Of a stretch of 44,746 nt of DNA, positions 24,072 through 32,975 are shown piece by piece (positions within the stretch are counted from its first letter, which is position 1; every line of letters starts with the position of its first letter). Made by a program: the position numbers and the translations under genes. Under the pieces are notes generated by a model. It worked only from the letters and a program-made list of their open reading frames with translations, searched no databases and was not told the DNA's origin. Origin of the DNA: Acidobacteria bacterium UBA2994 (lineage in GTDB: Bacteria > Acidobacteriota > Vicinamibacteria > Vicinamibacterales > UBA8438); the NCBI GenBank assembly GCA_002346545.1, contig DEAA01000031.1, positions 36,212 through 80,957 of the forward strand, given 5' to 3'.

Positions 24072-25352
24072 CTATCGAAGCTCCAAATCGATCGACGCTT
24101 GGAGGGCCTTGACCGCCACCAGTTCGTCTGGTGCAGCTAGGGTTAGGGCGGAACCAGTCGCGTCCAGGCGCGCCGTGCGTCCGACCCGATGGATGTAGGT
24201 GTCTCGGTTCGGGGGCACTTCGAAGTTCACGACGTACTTGATACCGTCGATATCGAGTCCGCGCGCGGCGACATCGGTGGCCACCAGCACCCGGTATCGA
24301 CCGCTGCGGAATCCGCCGACCGCCGCGAGCCGCAGGCTCTGGGTCCGATCGGCATGGAGAGCCGTGGCCTTGATGCCGGCGCTCGATAGCGCTCGCGCGA
24401 GACGCTCGGTTCCCCGCTTGGTATTGACGAACACCAGCACTGAGCCGGAGGTCTTGCCCAGGAACCTGGTCAGCCAGGAGGTTTTCTTTGACGAGGGCAT
24501 CCGTTCGACGGCGTGGGAGATACCATCGGCTGGCGCCCCACGGCGGCCGAGCTGAACGTAGGCCGGATCGTGGGCCAGCTCCTTGAGTGGTCGAAGCACG
24601 AAATCTGGAATCGTGGCCGAGAACAGGAGCGTCTGCCGTCCGGCGCCCTCACCCTTCCGTCGTTCCGGCAGGTTCGACACGATCTTGCGGACATCCGGCC
24701 AAAAGCCCATGTCCAGCATCCGGTCGGCCTCGTCGAGGATGAGGGTGTCGAGCCGGTTGAAGCCGGGAATGCCTCCTCGAAGGTGGTCCAGCAGACGTCC
24801 GGGGGTGGCGACGACCACGTCGACTCCCGCGCTCAGCGCCTGGGCCTGAGGGCCGATCGGTGTTCCGCCGAAGACCGCGGCGCTGGTCAACCCGGTGTGG
24901 TACACGAAGCCCTGCAAGTCGTCTTCGATTTGTACGACCAACTCCCGGGTGGGAGCCAGCACCAAGATGCTGGTGCTGCGTTGGTCCGTTGCGGCCCCGG
25001 CCGACCGTCGCTTGAGCAGCTGGTCGAGTACGGGGAGCAGAAAAGCCCCCGTCTTGCCGCTGCCAGTCTCAGCGCTCGCAATCAGGTCCCGACCGCCGCT
25101 CACGATCGGGAAAACGGCGGCCTGGATCGGTGTTGCGGCGGTGAAGCCACGGTCTGACACACCCATTGCCAACTCGGGGTGGAGTCCCAGCTTGTCGAAC
25201 GGGATCGACTCGGCCTCGACGACCGCCGCCGGTAGCACCGGCTCAGCCGAAGGGGCAGCAAAGTCCTGCTGAGATCGTGCCGGCCGCCGGCCGTGGCGGC
25301 TCTGTGGGCGACGGCGCCTATGGGGCCGTGCGCGAGAAGAGTCTGAATCCAA
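24072..25352 (-). CDS. DEAD-box RNA helicase (RhlE-like)
   Basis: About 426 residues. All SF2 motifs are in place: Q motif (FTAATPIQAAV), motif I AETGSGKT, PTRELV, TPGRL, LDEADRMLDMGF (II), SAT (III), FVNTKRG (IV), VATDVAARGLDI (V) and HRVGRTAR (VI, usually HRxGRTGR). Residues 1-60 are an Arg-rich leader. The short C-terminus lacks a basic tail. It probably remodels RNA, e.g. in ribosome assembly or cold adaptation. The start is uncertain: the TTG at 25352, just after the infA stop, is given. The linkage with infA suggests one translation-related transcript. Confidence 0.88.
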   Translation of the reverse strand: MDSDSSRARPHRRRRPQSRHGRRPARSQQDFAAPSAEPVLPAAVVEAESIPFDKLGLHPELAMGVSDRGFTAATPIQAAVFPIVSGGRDLIASAETGSGKTGAFLLPVLDQLLKRRSAGAATDQRSTSILVLAPTRELVVQIEDDLQGFVYHTGLTSAAVFGGTPIGPQAQALSAGVDVVVATPGRLLDHLRGGIPGFNRLDTLILDEADRMLDMGFWPDVRKIVSNLPERRKGEGAGRQTLLFSATIPDFVLRPLKELAHDPAYVQLGRRGAPADGISHAVERMPSSKKTSWLTRFLGKTSGSVLVFVNTKRGTERLARALSSAGIKATALHADRTQSLRLAAVGGFRSGRYRVLVATDVAARGLDIDGIKYVVNFEVPPNRDTYIHRVGRTARLDATGSALTLAAPDELVAVKALQASIDLELR

Positions 25353-25360
25353 AATGTCGG

Positions 25361-25579
25361 TCAGCGGGCTCGGAAGGTAATGATGCCCCGCTCGGGGTCG
25401 TAGGGGGAGACGCCCACGGTAACCCGGTCGCCGGGCACGACCTTGATGCGGAAGCGGCGCATCCGCCCGCTCAGCTGGGCAAGCACTTCGTGGCCCGCGT
25501 CGCACTGTACCCGATACAGTCCGCCGCTGTGAACTGCCATGACGGTGCCTTGCACGTCAATTAGATCGTCCTTTGCCAA
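25361..25579 (-). CDS. infA: translation initiation factor IF-1
   Basis: Read from a TTG start the protein is exactly 72 residues, the standard IF-1 length, beginning Met-Ala-Lys-Asp-Asp-Leu-Ile and carrying the S1/OB-fold signature (VQGTVMAVHSGGLYRVQ, LSGRMRRFRIKVVPGDRVTV, DPERGIITFR). AAAGG lies ~9 nt before the TTG. An in-frame start at 25609 would add ten residues with no family support. IF-1 occupies the ribosomal A site during initiation. A 6-bp hairpin (TCTGGC/GCCAGA, ~25602-25619) lies between this gene and the upstream ligase-fusion gene and may separate the two transcripts. Confidence 0.9.
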   Translation of the reverse strand: MAKDDLIDVQGTVMAVHSGGLYRVQCDAGHEVLAQLSGRMRRFRIKVVPGDRVTVGVSPYDPERGIITFRAR

Positions 25580-25639
25580 AACAACTGCCTTTCTATTCAA
25601 GTCTGGCACATGGGCCAGATATTTGCCAACGAGGTGCGC

Positions 25640-28162
25640 TTAGAGGGCCTTCACGGCCTCTTCCAGCTCCGCGGCGAGTGCCACGACGTCAGAGCCAGAG
25701 GGCCTGATGTGGGGTCCGAACCGGACTTCGACGCGACCTGGAACGACCATCCGCTGTCCCACGCCCCAGACGCGGTCGACCCCTCGCAACCGGACCGGTA
25801 TGACTGGAACGTCGAGTCGACTGGCCAGCATCGCCGCGCCGGGCTGAAAGCGTTCCACCTCGCCGCCGCTGACCCGTCGGCCCTCCGGGAAGATGATTAG
25901 GGACCGCCCGGCGCCGACCAGCTCTCCCGCGTAGCGCAGTGCCTGTCGCGTACCAGCTTCGCGCTGCGGCAGCGGAAAGGCGTTAAAGAAGGTCGTGACG
26001 AGGTAGTAGTTGAGGCTGTTGGTACACTGCGCTCGCAGGCCGTGTCCTTCTGGATGGAAGTGAGGGGTGAAGAACTCCTTGGCCATCGCCGTGCTCACGT
26101 CGTGGCGTCGCGCTCGGGGGAGTGCTGCCAAGATCACGGCCGTATCCATGTAGCTCTGGTGATTGGCGGCAAAGACGATCGGCCCGTCGATGTCATCGAG
26201 ATGCTCGCGCCCGTCGACGCGAAGCCAGGTGAACGCCCGAGTTAGCGGAAGCAGGAACAGGTTCTGGCTGACCCGTCGCACCAATCGAATACCACCAGAC
26301 TGATTCCAGCGGGGCATTGCGAACGCCACCTCGGGAGCGGCCTGGCGGGGCTGGGAGGGGGCAGCGACGAGCGCTTCCAGGTCGGCGACCGTCGCCGCCT
26401 CCGAAACGACCCGCTCGTCCACACTGGTGTCGAGCTCGCTCTCCAGTACCATCAGCAGCTCGACCCGCTCTAGTGACGTGAGCCCGAGCTCGTCTAGACG
26501 CGTGTCCCCGCCGACGGCGTTTCCGGACACCTGCTCGAGAATCGACGCCACCGTGCGTTGGCCGCCGTCAGATTGCCGTGGCGCCGACGTCCGGGCCCCC
26601 TGCTTGGCCCACTTCTTCACGGAGCCCCGCTTCAGCTTCTGGGTGCCTTCGGTGCGCGGCAACCGTTCGTCAGGCCAGGCCAGCACCTCCCGCACCCGTT
26701 GGTGGTCGGCTAACTCCCTGTTGGCGCCCCGCGCGATCGCGTCTAGGTCGACGCCTTCCTCGACAACCGCCACGGCGTGCACACGTTCCTCGCCGTCATG
26801 GGTCAACCCCACGACCGCAGACTCGATGACGCCCGGTAGCTGGTCGACCACTCGCTCGACGTCCTCCGGAAAGACGTTCAGCCCCTCCGGAGTGACGATG
26901 ACTTCTTTCTTGCGGCCGTGAACCTGCAGGCGCCCTTCCTCGTCGATGGCACCCAGGTCGCCGGTGTGGAACCAGCCGTCCTCGAATGCGGCCGACGACA
27001 CCGCTTCGTCGCCGTAGTAGCCCTTGGTGACGTTGTCGCCCTTGACCAGGATCTCACCGTCGTCGGCGATCTTCACCTTTACGCCCGCGATCGGCGTGCC
27101 GACTGAGCCGCGTCGAGTCTTGAACGGGTGATTGAGCGTGACAATCGGGGCGGTTTCGGTCAGCCCGTACCCCTGCACTACGAGGAACCCCAGTCGCGCC
27201 CAGAAGGCTTCCAGTTCTGGATCAAGCGGCGCAGCGCCGACGATAAAGCACCAGAACTTGAACCCGAAGAGGCGGTGGATGCGACGGTAGCGCCACCATC
27301 GTACTGCCACATGCGGATCGTCCGACGGCGGCTCGGCCACTTCGGGGGCCAGCCGGACGACGTGCTCGCGGAGTACGTCGAGGATCTTTGGCACGCACAC
27401 GAGGACCGAGATCCGCCGGTCGTGGATCTGCTGCACGATGGCGGCGGGGCTGTACCCCTTCATGAACACACATACCCCGGGCAGCATCGGCGGGATGAAG
27501 GTGGCCATGGCCTGTCCGAACATGTGGCTGAGTGGCAGCAGGTTCAGGAACCTAAGTGGGTAGAAGGGGGTGCCGTACTTCCGGTACTTCAGTACCTCCC
27601 GTTCGACCGGCACGATGTTGGCCAGCACGTTCCGGTGGGTGATCATTACGCCCTTGGGTTCGGACGTTGCCCCAGAGGTAAAGATGATCTCGGCGACGTC
27701 GTCGCCGGTTACTGCGCGTGATGGACGGGGCGCAGGCGCGCCTTCGTGATTGGCACCTAGTTCCGCCAGCCGCCAGACCGGAAGATTGATCGACGGGTCT
27801 GGAGTGACCTCGTCGCCCGCCAGCAGTAGCTTGGCGCCGACCAGAGCGGCGACCTGGTGGAGGAACGCGCCGGAGGTGCGGTAGTCGATCGGTACGACCA
27901 GCACGCCGGCCAGGAGGCACCCCCAGAAGGCGATGATCCACTCGGGGCGGTTCTCACCCCAGACGATCACCTTGTCACCAGAGGTGACACCTTCGGCGGC
28001 GAGGCGCGCTGCGACGTGTTCGGCCGCCCGTCGGACATCCCGATAGCTGAAGTGGCGGACCCGATAGCCGTCGTCGTGGACGAAGAACTCGTCGTCGGTC
28101 GACAGCCGCTCGTCGAAGAAGTCGAGCAGAGTGTCCCGCGTCATGGGGGAAGTGTCGTTCAC
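25640..28162 (-). CDS. acyl-AMP ligase / acyl-carrier / acyltransferase fusion
   Basis: 840 residues, three modules. Residues ~1-500: AMP-forming acyl ligase (IIFTSGATSEPKGVMITHRN, VQGYGLTETAP, WFHTGDLG, and a catalytic Lys region EGTQKLKRGS). Residues ~535-605: phosphopantetheine carrier domain with the attachment Ser in LGLTSLERVELL. Residues ~640-840: PlsC-type acyltransferase with NHQSYMD (H-x4-D) and FPEGRR. A fatty acid could be activated, loaded on the built-in carrier and transferred to a lysophospholipid or polyol without leaving the enzyme. E. coli Aas has ligase and acyltransferase parts in reverse order and uses free ACP. ATG start; 5 nt downstream of the beta-barrel gene, same strand. 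Confidence 0.87.
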   Translation of the reverse strand: MNDTSPMTRDTLLDFFDERLSTDDEFFVHDDGYRVRHFSYRDVRRAAEHVAARLAAEGVTSGDKVIVWGENRPEWIIAFWGCLLAGVLVVPIDYRTSGAFLHQVAALVGAKLLLAGDEVTPDPSINLPVWRLAELGANHEGAPAPRPSRAVTGDDVAEIIFTSGATSEPKGVMITHRNVLANIVPVEREVLKYRKYGTPFYPLRFLNLLPLSHMFGQAMATFIPPMLPGVCVFMKGYSPAAIVQQIHDRRISVLVCVPKILDVLREHVVRLAPEVAEPPSDDPHVAVRWWRYRRIHRLFGFKFWCFIVGAAPLDPELEAFWARLGFLVVQGYGLTETAPIVTLNHPFKTRRGSVGTPIAGVKVKIADDGEILVKGDNVTKGYYGDEAVSSAAFEDGWFHTGDLGAIDEEGRLQVHGRKKEVIVTPEGLNVFPEDVERVVDQLPGVIESAVVGLTHDGEERVHAVAVVEEGVDLDAIARGANRELADHQRVREVLAWPDERLPRTEGTQKLKRGSVKKWAKQGARTSAPRQSDGGQRTVASILEQVSGNAVGGDTRLDELGLTSLERVELLMVLESELDTSVDERVVSEAATVADLEALVAAPSQPRQAAPEVAFAMPRWNQSGGIRLVRRVSQNLFLLPLTRAFTWLRVDGREHLDDIDGPIVFAANHQSYMDTAVILAALPRARRHDVSTAMAKEFFTPHFHPEGHGLRAQCTNSLNYYLVTTFFNAFPLPQREAGTRQALRYAGELVGAGRSLIIFPEGRRVSGGEVERFQPGAAMLASRLDVPVIPVRLRGVDRVWGVGQRMVVPGRVEVRFGPHIRPSGSDVVALAAELEEAVKAL

Positions 28163-28167
28163 GCCCG

Positions 28168-28827
28168 TCAGCGGAAGGAGGCGCCGACGCTGAAGGCGTA
28201 GCGGTTCATGCGTGGAGAGCCAGGTTGTGGGCCCATCTGTTCGATGGCGTTGATGGCGAACACGCGCAAGTCCACCGTGAAGGCGAGTCGCGGGCTTACG
28301 AACCAGCGGGCGCCGCCGCCGTAGTTGATCGTCTTCGAGCTCGGGTAGTTGGGCCGAGTGCCTTCGTCACGGTAGATGGTGAGACGCGAAGTGCCGAGGC
28401 CGCCACTCAGGTAGCTCCACCCGTTTCGATGACCAAAATTGAGGGAGAGCAGAGGCGAAACAGCCACGAAGCGGCTCACCACCGGAGGCAGGTCCGGATC
28501 CGGTTCATCTTCGGTGGGGTGTCGCCGGGCTTCCGTGTAGTGCAGCGTGGCTCCGACTCCGAAGGTCACGGGACCCAGCGACAGCGGATAGACGTGCCCG
28601 CCCAGATCAAAGCCGACCCATCCCCAGTTCGGCATTTGCGCCGGTCCCAGAAAGCGCTGCGACGCCACCTCGGCGTCCTGGCCCAGATTGATGATCGACC
28701 CCCGGGCGTCGAACACGTACCCGCTGATCGGTCCGGGGTCCTGACCTGAGGCAGGTTCGGGTGCCAGCAGGCCGACAAGGAGCAGGCTCTGCAGGAGACG
28801 AGGCGCGGGGAGGCCGGACGGACACAC
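28168..28827 (-). CDS. outer-membrane beta-barrel protein, function unknown
   Basis: 219 residues. A signal peptide (LLQSLLLVGLLAPEPASGQ) precedes alternating amphipathic strands with Gly/Trp/Tyr turns (GGHVYPLSLGPVTFGVGATL, YAFSVGASFR), in the OmpW/opacity-like style of small 8-stranded barrels. The C-terminus ends in aromatic-then-Arg, close to the usual terminal Phe/Trp. It starts with GTG and shares an operon with the ligase-fusion gene, 5 nt downstream, so it could bind or move lipid for that enzyme (inference). A TATACT box ends 7 nt before the GTG, implying a leaderless mRNA. Confidence 0.75.
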   Translation of the reverse strand: MCPSGLPAPRLLQSLLLVGLLAPEPASGQDPGPISGYVFDARGSIINLGQDAEVASQRFLGPAQMPNWGWVGFDLGGHVYPLSLGPVTFGVGATLHYTEARRHPTEDEPDPDLPPVVSRFVAVSPLLSLNFGHRNGWSYLSGGLGTSRLTIYRDEGTRPNYPSSKTINYGGGARWFVSPRLAFTVDLRVFAINAIEQMGPQPGSPRMNRYAFSVGASFR

Positions 28828-28834
28828 GGCGCCT

Positions 28835-28877
28835 AGTATACCGAGGCGCTAGGACCGACGGACGACCTCGTTATACT
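28835..28877. promoter_or_regulatory. divergent pair of leaderless promoters
   Basis: TATACT appears on the minus strand (28840-28835), 7 nt before the GTG at 28827, and on the plus strand (28872-28877), 6 nt before the ATG at 28884. Both genes therefore appear to be transcribed from, or within a base or two of, their start codons. Neither has a strong -35 box. Confidence 0.6.
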
Positions 28878-28883
28878 CGCGCA

Positions 28884-29834
28884 ATGCCTGCACTCGTGTC
28901 GTCTGCCGCCATTGCCGCCGCCGCTGCCCGGATCGAGGGGGTTGCTCGCCACACTCCCCTCGTCGAACTGCCCGTCGAGGTCGGTGGGCCGGTCTACGCT
29001 AAATGTGAGAACCTGCAGGCTGGCGGCGCCTTCAAGATTCGTGGCGCGTACAACTTCATCGCCCGGCTAGATGGGGCAGTGGCCGGCCCGGGCGTCATCA
29101 CCTATTCGTCGGGGAATCACGCTCAGGCGGTCGCGCTGGCCGCCCGTCGTCGAGGATTGGCGGCCGTGGTGGTGATGCCGACGACGGCGCCCGCGGTCAA
29201 GGTGGAGGGGGCCAGGCGACTGGGGGCCGAGGTGCACTTCGAAGGGACCACGTCGATCGATCGAAAACGGCGTGCCGAGGCGCTGGCCGAGGAGCGCGGT
29301 TATACTATGGTTCCGCCCTTCGACCATCCCGACATCGTGGCGGGGCAGGGCACGGTAGGCCTGGAGATTTTGAAGGACTGTCCCGAATTCTCCCGGGTGC
29401 TGGTGCCGGTCGGCGGCGGCGGACTGGTGGCCGGTATAGCGACCGCGGTGAAGTCGGTGCGACCCGATGTCACGGTGGTCGGCGTCGAGCCCTCAGGTGC
29501 CCCGAAGATGTCAGAGTCGCTCGCTGTGGGTCACCCGGTTACGCTCGACCAAGTGTCGAGTATCGCCGATGGATTGATTCCGGTCAGGCCGGGTTACCTG
29601 ACCTTCGCGCACGTACGTCGCTACGTCGATGAAGTCGTCACGGTCGACGACGCCTCCATTGCCGCCGCGACGCGCTGGTACGCGGATCGCGCGAAGCTGG
29701 TCGTCGAGACCAGCGGAGCGGTAACGCTCGCCGCGCTGCAGTCGGGCGCCGTGCCAACTGGCGACGGGGTGACCGTGGCGGTCGTGAGCGGTGGCAACGT
29801 GTCGCTCGACACGCTCCACTCTCTACCCGACTAG
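28884..29834 (+). CDS. threonine/serine dehydratase-like PLP enzyme
   Basis: 316 residues, fold type II PLP enzyme without a C-terminal regulatory (ACT) domain. PLP Lys is in [11 protein letters not shown] (~51-61), then [13 protein letters not shown] (~78-90), [11 protein letters not shown] (phosphate loop, ~176-186) and [10 protein letters not shown] near the C-terminus. Length and motifs suit catabolic threonine ammonia-lyase or serine racemase; these are hard to tell apart by eye. Threonine deamination would give 2-oxobutyrate. The start ATG has a leaderless layout. Its stop overlaps that of the convergent nucleotidyltransferase gene by 4 nt. Confidence 0.85.
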   Translation: MPALVSSAAIAAAAARIEGVARHTPLVELPVEVGGPVYAKCENLQAGGAFKIRGAYNFIARLDGAVAGPGVITYSSGNHAQAVALAARRRGLAAVVVMPTTAPAVKVEGARRLGAEVHFEGTTSIDRKRRAEALAEERGYTMVPPFDHPDIVAGQGTVGLEILKDCPEFSRVLVPVGGGGLVAGIATAVKSVRPDVTVVGVEPSGAPKMSESLAVGHPVTLDQVSSIADGLIPVRPGYLTFAHVRRYVDEVVTVDDASIAAATRWYADRAKLVVETSGAVTLAALQSGAVPTGDGVTVAVVSGGNVSLDTLHSLPD

Positions 29835-31201
29835 GAGGGCGGATCGCGGCCGATGAGCGCGCGCGCGGCTGTCAGGGCCTCGTCTGTGGTACTGACCGCT
29901 CCGTCCAACTGCTGTTCGTACACCGCCTTGAGAATCCGACCGATCCCGGGCCCCGGTGAGAGCCCCTCGGCTAGCAGGTGACGCCCCAGAAGCAGTGGTG
30001 CCGGCGGTTCGTGCTCCACACCGAGGGTGCGGGCGCGTTCCAGGAACCAGTCCATCGCCGAGCAGTCGAACTCTCCGGTCCGCCCCAGGCAATCTGACTT
30101 GGCCAGCCGGGCCAGTAGTTCGAGGTCCACCTTCCTGGCGAGTCGGCGGAACGCCCCGTCACCCACCGGGCTGGCGCTCTTGTGCCACATGCCCGGCTTG
30201 AGGTGCTGGGCGACCAGCCCGATCACTTGAGCCCTTACGTCGTAGCTCTGCAGGGTGTAGACGTTCAGTCGGTCGAGCAGCGCGAGGGTGGGAGCAACAC
30301 CGGCTTCCTCGTGATTGCGCGATCGGATGCGTCCGTCGATGAAGGCGGTGGTGGCCGGTTTTCCCAGGTCATGACAGACCGCGCCAAGCATCATCGTGAG
30401 CTGCTTCGGTCCTTCGAGGTCGTCGATTCGGGTGCGCGCCTGATCGATAACCATCAGGGTGTGGACCCACACGTCACCTTCGGGGTGCCACTCGGGCTCC
30501 TGTGCACACCCGACCAGGGCCTGCAACTCGGGGAACAGTCGGCCGACGACGCCGAGGTCGAGGGCGAGAGCGAACCCGACGGACGGTCGTGGCGCATAGA
30601 GCAGTTTCTCGATCTCGCCCCAGATCCGCTCTGCCGGGAGGTCGTCAAGCGGGATCGTCCGGCACAGCGCCGCGCCCTCGGGGTCGAGGGTCAGGTCGAA
30701 GCGGGCCGCGAACTGGACCGCCCTGAGAACTCGAAGACTGTCATCTCCGAACGTCTCGGCGTCGACTACTCGGAGACACCGGCGGTCGAGATCGGCGCGA
30801 CCATTCCACGGGTCGTGATACTCGTCGGCTAGCGGGTCCCAGCCAATGGCGTTCACGGTGAAGTCGCGCCGGCGGGCGGCCTCGCGTAAGGCCAGACCGG
30901 GGTCGCCGGTTACGGTGAAGCCGCGGTGTCCGCGCCCGCTCTTGGACTCGCGGCGTGGCAGGGCCACGTCGACTCCGCCCACCTTGTACACCGTGAAGCT
31001 CTCGCCGACGGCGTTGACGGTGCCGAGCTCGCCGAGCAGTGCCTTTAGCCGGTCGGCCGGCAGGCCATACACCTCGACATCGACGTCTTTCGAGGGTCGG
31101 CCCAGCAGCCGGTCGCGCACCCATCCTCCGACAAACAGCGCCCGGCCGCCGGCATCCCGTGCTCGCTCGGCGACTGCGGTGGCGAGCTCGAACTTCGTCA
31201 T
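29831..31201 (-). CDS. CCA-adding/poly(A)-type tRNA nucleotidyltransferase with HD domain
   Basis: 456 residues, class II nucleotidyltransferase. GGxVRD signature [24 protein letters not shown] (24-47) includes the metal-binding Asp pair. [11 protein letters not shown] (~115-125) and the RNA-binding/dimer region [16 protein letters not shown] follow. A C-terminal HD phosphohydrolase domain ([10 protein letters not shown], ~275-284, plus RNHEEAG) is retained. It should add or repair the CCA end of tRNA, although the tRNAs here encode CCA, or act as poly(A) polymerase. The ATG overlaps the stop of the SUMF1 gene (TGATG), so the pair is coupled. Confidence 0.88.
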   Translation of the reverse strand: MTKFELATAVAERARDAGGRALFVGGWVRDRLLGRPSKDVDVEVYGLPADRLKALLGELGTVNAVGESFTVYKVGGVDVALPRRESKSGRGHRGFTVTGDPGLALREAARRRDFTVNAIGWDPLADEYHDPWNGRADLDRRCLRVVDAETFGDDSLRVLRAVQFAARFDLTLDPEGAALCRTIPLDDLPAERIWGEIEKLLYAPRPSVGFALALDLGVVGRLFPELQALVGCAQEPEWHPEGDVWVHTLMVIDQARTRIDDLEGPKQLTMMLGAVCHDLGKPATTAFIDGRIRSRNHEEAGVAPTLALLDRLNVYTLQSYDVRAQVIGLVAQHLKPGMWHKSASPVGDGAFRRLARKVDLELLARLAKSDCLGRTGEFDCSAMDWFLERARTLGVEHEPPAPLLLGRHLLAEGLSPGPGIGRILKAVYEQQLDGAVSTTDEALTAARALIGRDPPS

Positions 31202-31875
31202 CAGCGGGCCAGTCGGAAGCCGTAGTCGGTGTAGCGGAAGGTCGGGTCGAGGCTGCTCCGGGCGGCAGTCCGGTTGATCGTGAGCGCATGCCGCCAGGCG
31301 CCGCCGCGCGAGGCACGGCGGCGTCCCTCGGCTGGTCCTACCGGATTCACTTCCGGCGCGTGGGCGTAGAAGCCGGCTTCGTGCCAGTTGGCGCACCACT
31401 CGTGGATGTTGCCCGAGATCCCCTTCAAGCCGAATCTGGTAGCGGGCCCGAGCGAGACCGGCCAGGGGCCGTCCAGTGGGCCGGTTCCCCCGTTCGGTAT
31501 CCAGGACGGGATCTCGCCACCCCAGGGATAGCGCTCGCCGTCTCGCCCTCCACGCGCGGCTCGTTCCCATTCGGCTTCGGTTGGTAACCGCACGCGGCCA
31601 CCGTCCTGGTTCCGCCACCGGCAGTAGGCCTGCGCATCGTCCCAGCTCACCCCGACCACGGGCAGATCTCGTCCTCCGAATGCCGGGTTGTCCCATTCTC
31701 TGGCCGGCGTGTATCCCGTCTCATCGAGGAAGCGTTCGTAGTCGCCACGTGTGACCGGGTGGATCGCCAGTTCGAACGCGTCCACCCACACCCTGTGCAC
31801 CGGTTGCTCACCCGCCTGGCCCTCGGTGCTCCCCATGCGGAACCATCCGCGACGGATGCTCACGAACTCGGACAT
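31201..31875 (-). CDS. SUMF1/FGE-family protein (formylglycine-generating-like)
   Basis: 224 residues of the FGE-sulfatase domain. [23 protein letters not shown] opens it, followed by [50 protein letters not shown] and the C-terminal [16 protein letters not shown], all family hallmarks. Only one Cys (in EWCANW) sits near the family active-site pair, so true formylglycine-generating activity is uncertain; many members have other roles. No sulfatase gene is in the window. Start ATG at 31875; translationally coupled to the nucleotidyltransferase gene. Confidence 0.82.
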   Translation of the reverse strand: MSEFVSIRRGWFRMGSTEGQAGEQPVHRVWVDAFELAIHPVTRGDYERFLDETGYTPAREWDNPAFGGRDLPVVGVSWDDAQAYCRWRNQDGGRVRLPTEAEWERAARGGRDGERYPWGGEIPSWIPNGGTGPLDGPWPVSLGPATRFGLKGISGNIHEWCANWHEAGFYAHAPEVNPVGPAEGRRRASRGGAWRHALTINRTAARSSLDPTFRYTDYGFRLAR

Positions 31876-31957
31876 TGCCCCGAGATCATGGCATGAATCA
31901 GCGTGCGCTTGGGGGGCACCATCACGTCCAGGCGGGCCGGAAAGAACTGGTATCATT

Positions 31958-31975
31958 AAGATTCTGAAGATTCTG
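31958..31975 (+). repeat. tandem 9-bp repeat before the TRAP operon
   Basis: AAGATTCTG occurs twice, back to back, directly behind a TATCAT box (31951-31956) and ~55 nt before the tatT ATG. Could be a regulator half-site array; a chance repeat is possible. Confidence 0.35.
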
Positions 31976-32030
31976 GCTCGATGTGACGAAGGGTCGTCCA
32001 GTAGCTGGGCCGATCGCGCCCGTTTCGTGC

Positions 32031-32954
32031 ATGCGTATCCGACGAGTGAGGGTTCGATTCTCGGTCCCCGTCCTCATCCTGCTGGCCGGGTTGGCCAGCG
32101 GCTGTTCGCTGCGGTCCATGGCGGTCAACGCCATCGTGCCAACCCTGGCGAATCCGGACGTGTATCGCTCCGAGGAAGATCCGGAGCTCGTTCGGGAGTC
32201 GCTGCCGTTCCTTCTCAAGACTATCGAGTCGATTCTCGACGCGGAGCCGAAGCAGGAGGAGGCACTGGTGTTTGCCTGCACCGGATTCACGCTATATGGA
32301 AACGCGTTTCTCCAGGTGGACGCGGAGCTGGCGGAGTGGGAGGGTGACTATGCACGGTCGGCTCTGATTCGCGAACGCACTTGGAGGATCTACGTCCGCG
32401 CGCGTGACTACTGTTTGCGCGGGCTCGAGCTACGCTATCCGGGGTTCGGGGACCGGCTTCGGGACGATGCGGCCTCCGCGGTTATGGCCACAGGGGCCGA
32501 GGATGTGGAGCTGCTCTATCTGCTGAGCGGCGCCTGGGGGCTGGCGATCTCGAACGCGCTCGACCAGCCGGCGCTTGTTGCCGATCTGCCAGTCGTGCGC
32601 ACCCTACTGGAGTGGGCGCTTGAGCTTGACGAGGGTTATGAACGCGGTGCGCTCCACTCGGCCATGATCGTGCTTGAGTCGCTGCCGGTCGAGCTTGGTG
32701 GATCGCCTGAGCGGGCCCGCACGCACTTCGAGCGTGCGGTCGAGCTCAGCCATGGTCTCGACGCCGGACCGTATGTAACGCTGGCCGCCGGGGTCGCGGT
32801 GGCCCAAGAGAATCGCGCCGAGTTCGAGGAGTTATTGACGGCGGCGCTGGTGATCGATCCGAACGAGGATACGAGCCTGCGGCTGCTCAATCTGATCAAT
32901 CAGCAGCGGGCGGAGACGCTGCTCGAGTACGTTGACGATCTGTTCTTCGAGTGA
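32031..32954 (+). CDS. TRAP-associated TPR lipoprotein TatT
   Basis: 307 residues. A signal peptide with lipobox LASGC (Cys ~24) makes it a periplasmic lipoprotein. The body is all helical with TPR-like repeats, and the N-terminal pattern (CSLRSMAVNAIVPTL, DPELVRESLPFLLKTIES, ARDYCLRGLELRYPGF) is that of TatT, the trimeric TPR component first described for Treponema pallidum TP0956, which binds the TRAP substrate-binding protein. ATG at 32031 chosen; a GTG at 31983 is possible but adds residues ahead of the signal peptide. dctP starts 22 nt downstream. Confidence 0.82.
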   Translation: MRIRRVRVRFSVPVLILLAGLASGCSLRSMAVNAIVPTLANPDVYRSEEDPELVRESLPFLLKTIESILDAEPKQEEALVFACTGFTLYGNAFLQVDAELAEWEGDYARSALIRERTWRIYVRARDYCLRGLELRYPGFGDRLRDDAASAVMATGAEDVELLYLLSGAWGLAISNALDQPALVADLPVVRTLLEWALELDEGYERGALHSAMIVLESLPVELGGSPERARTHFERAVELSHGLDAGPYVTLAAGVAVAQENRAEFEELLTAALVIDPNEDTSLRLLNLINQQRAETLLEYVDDLFFE

Positions 32955-32975
32955 GCGACGGAGAGGACTCTGGTC

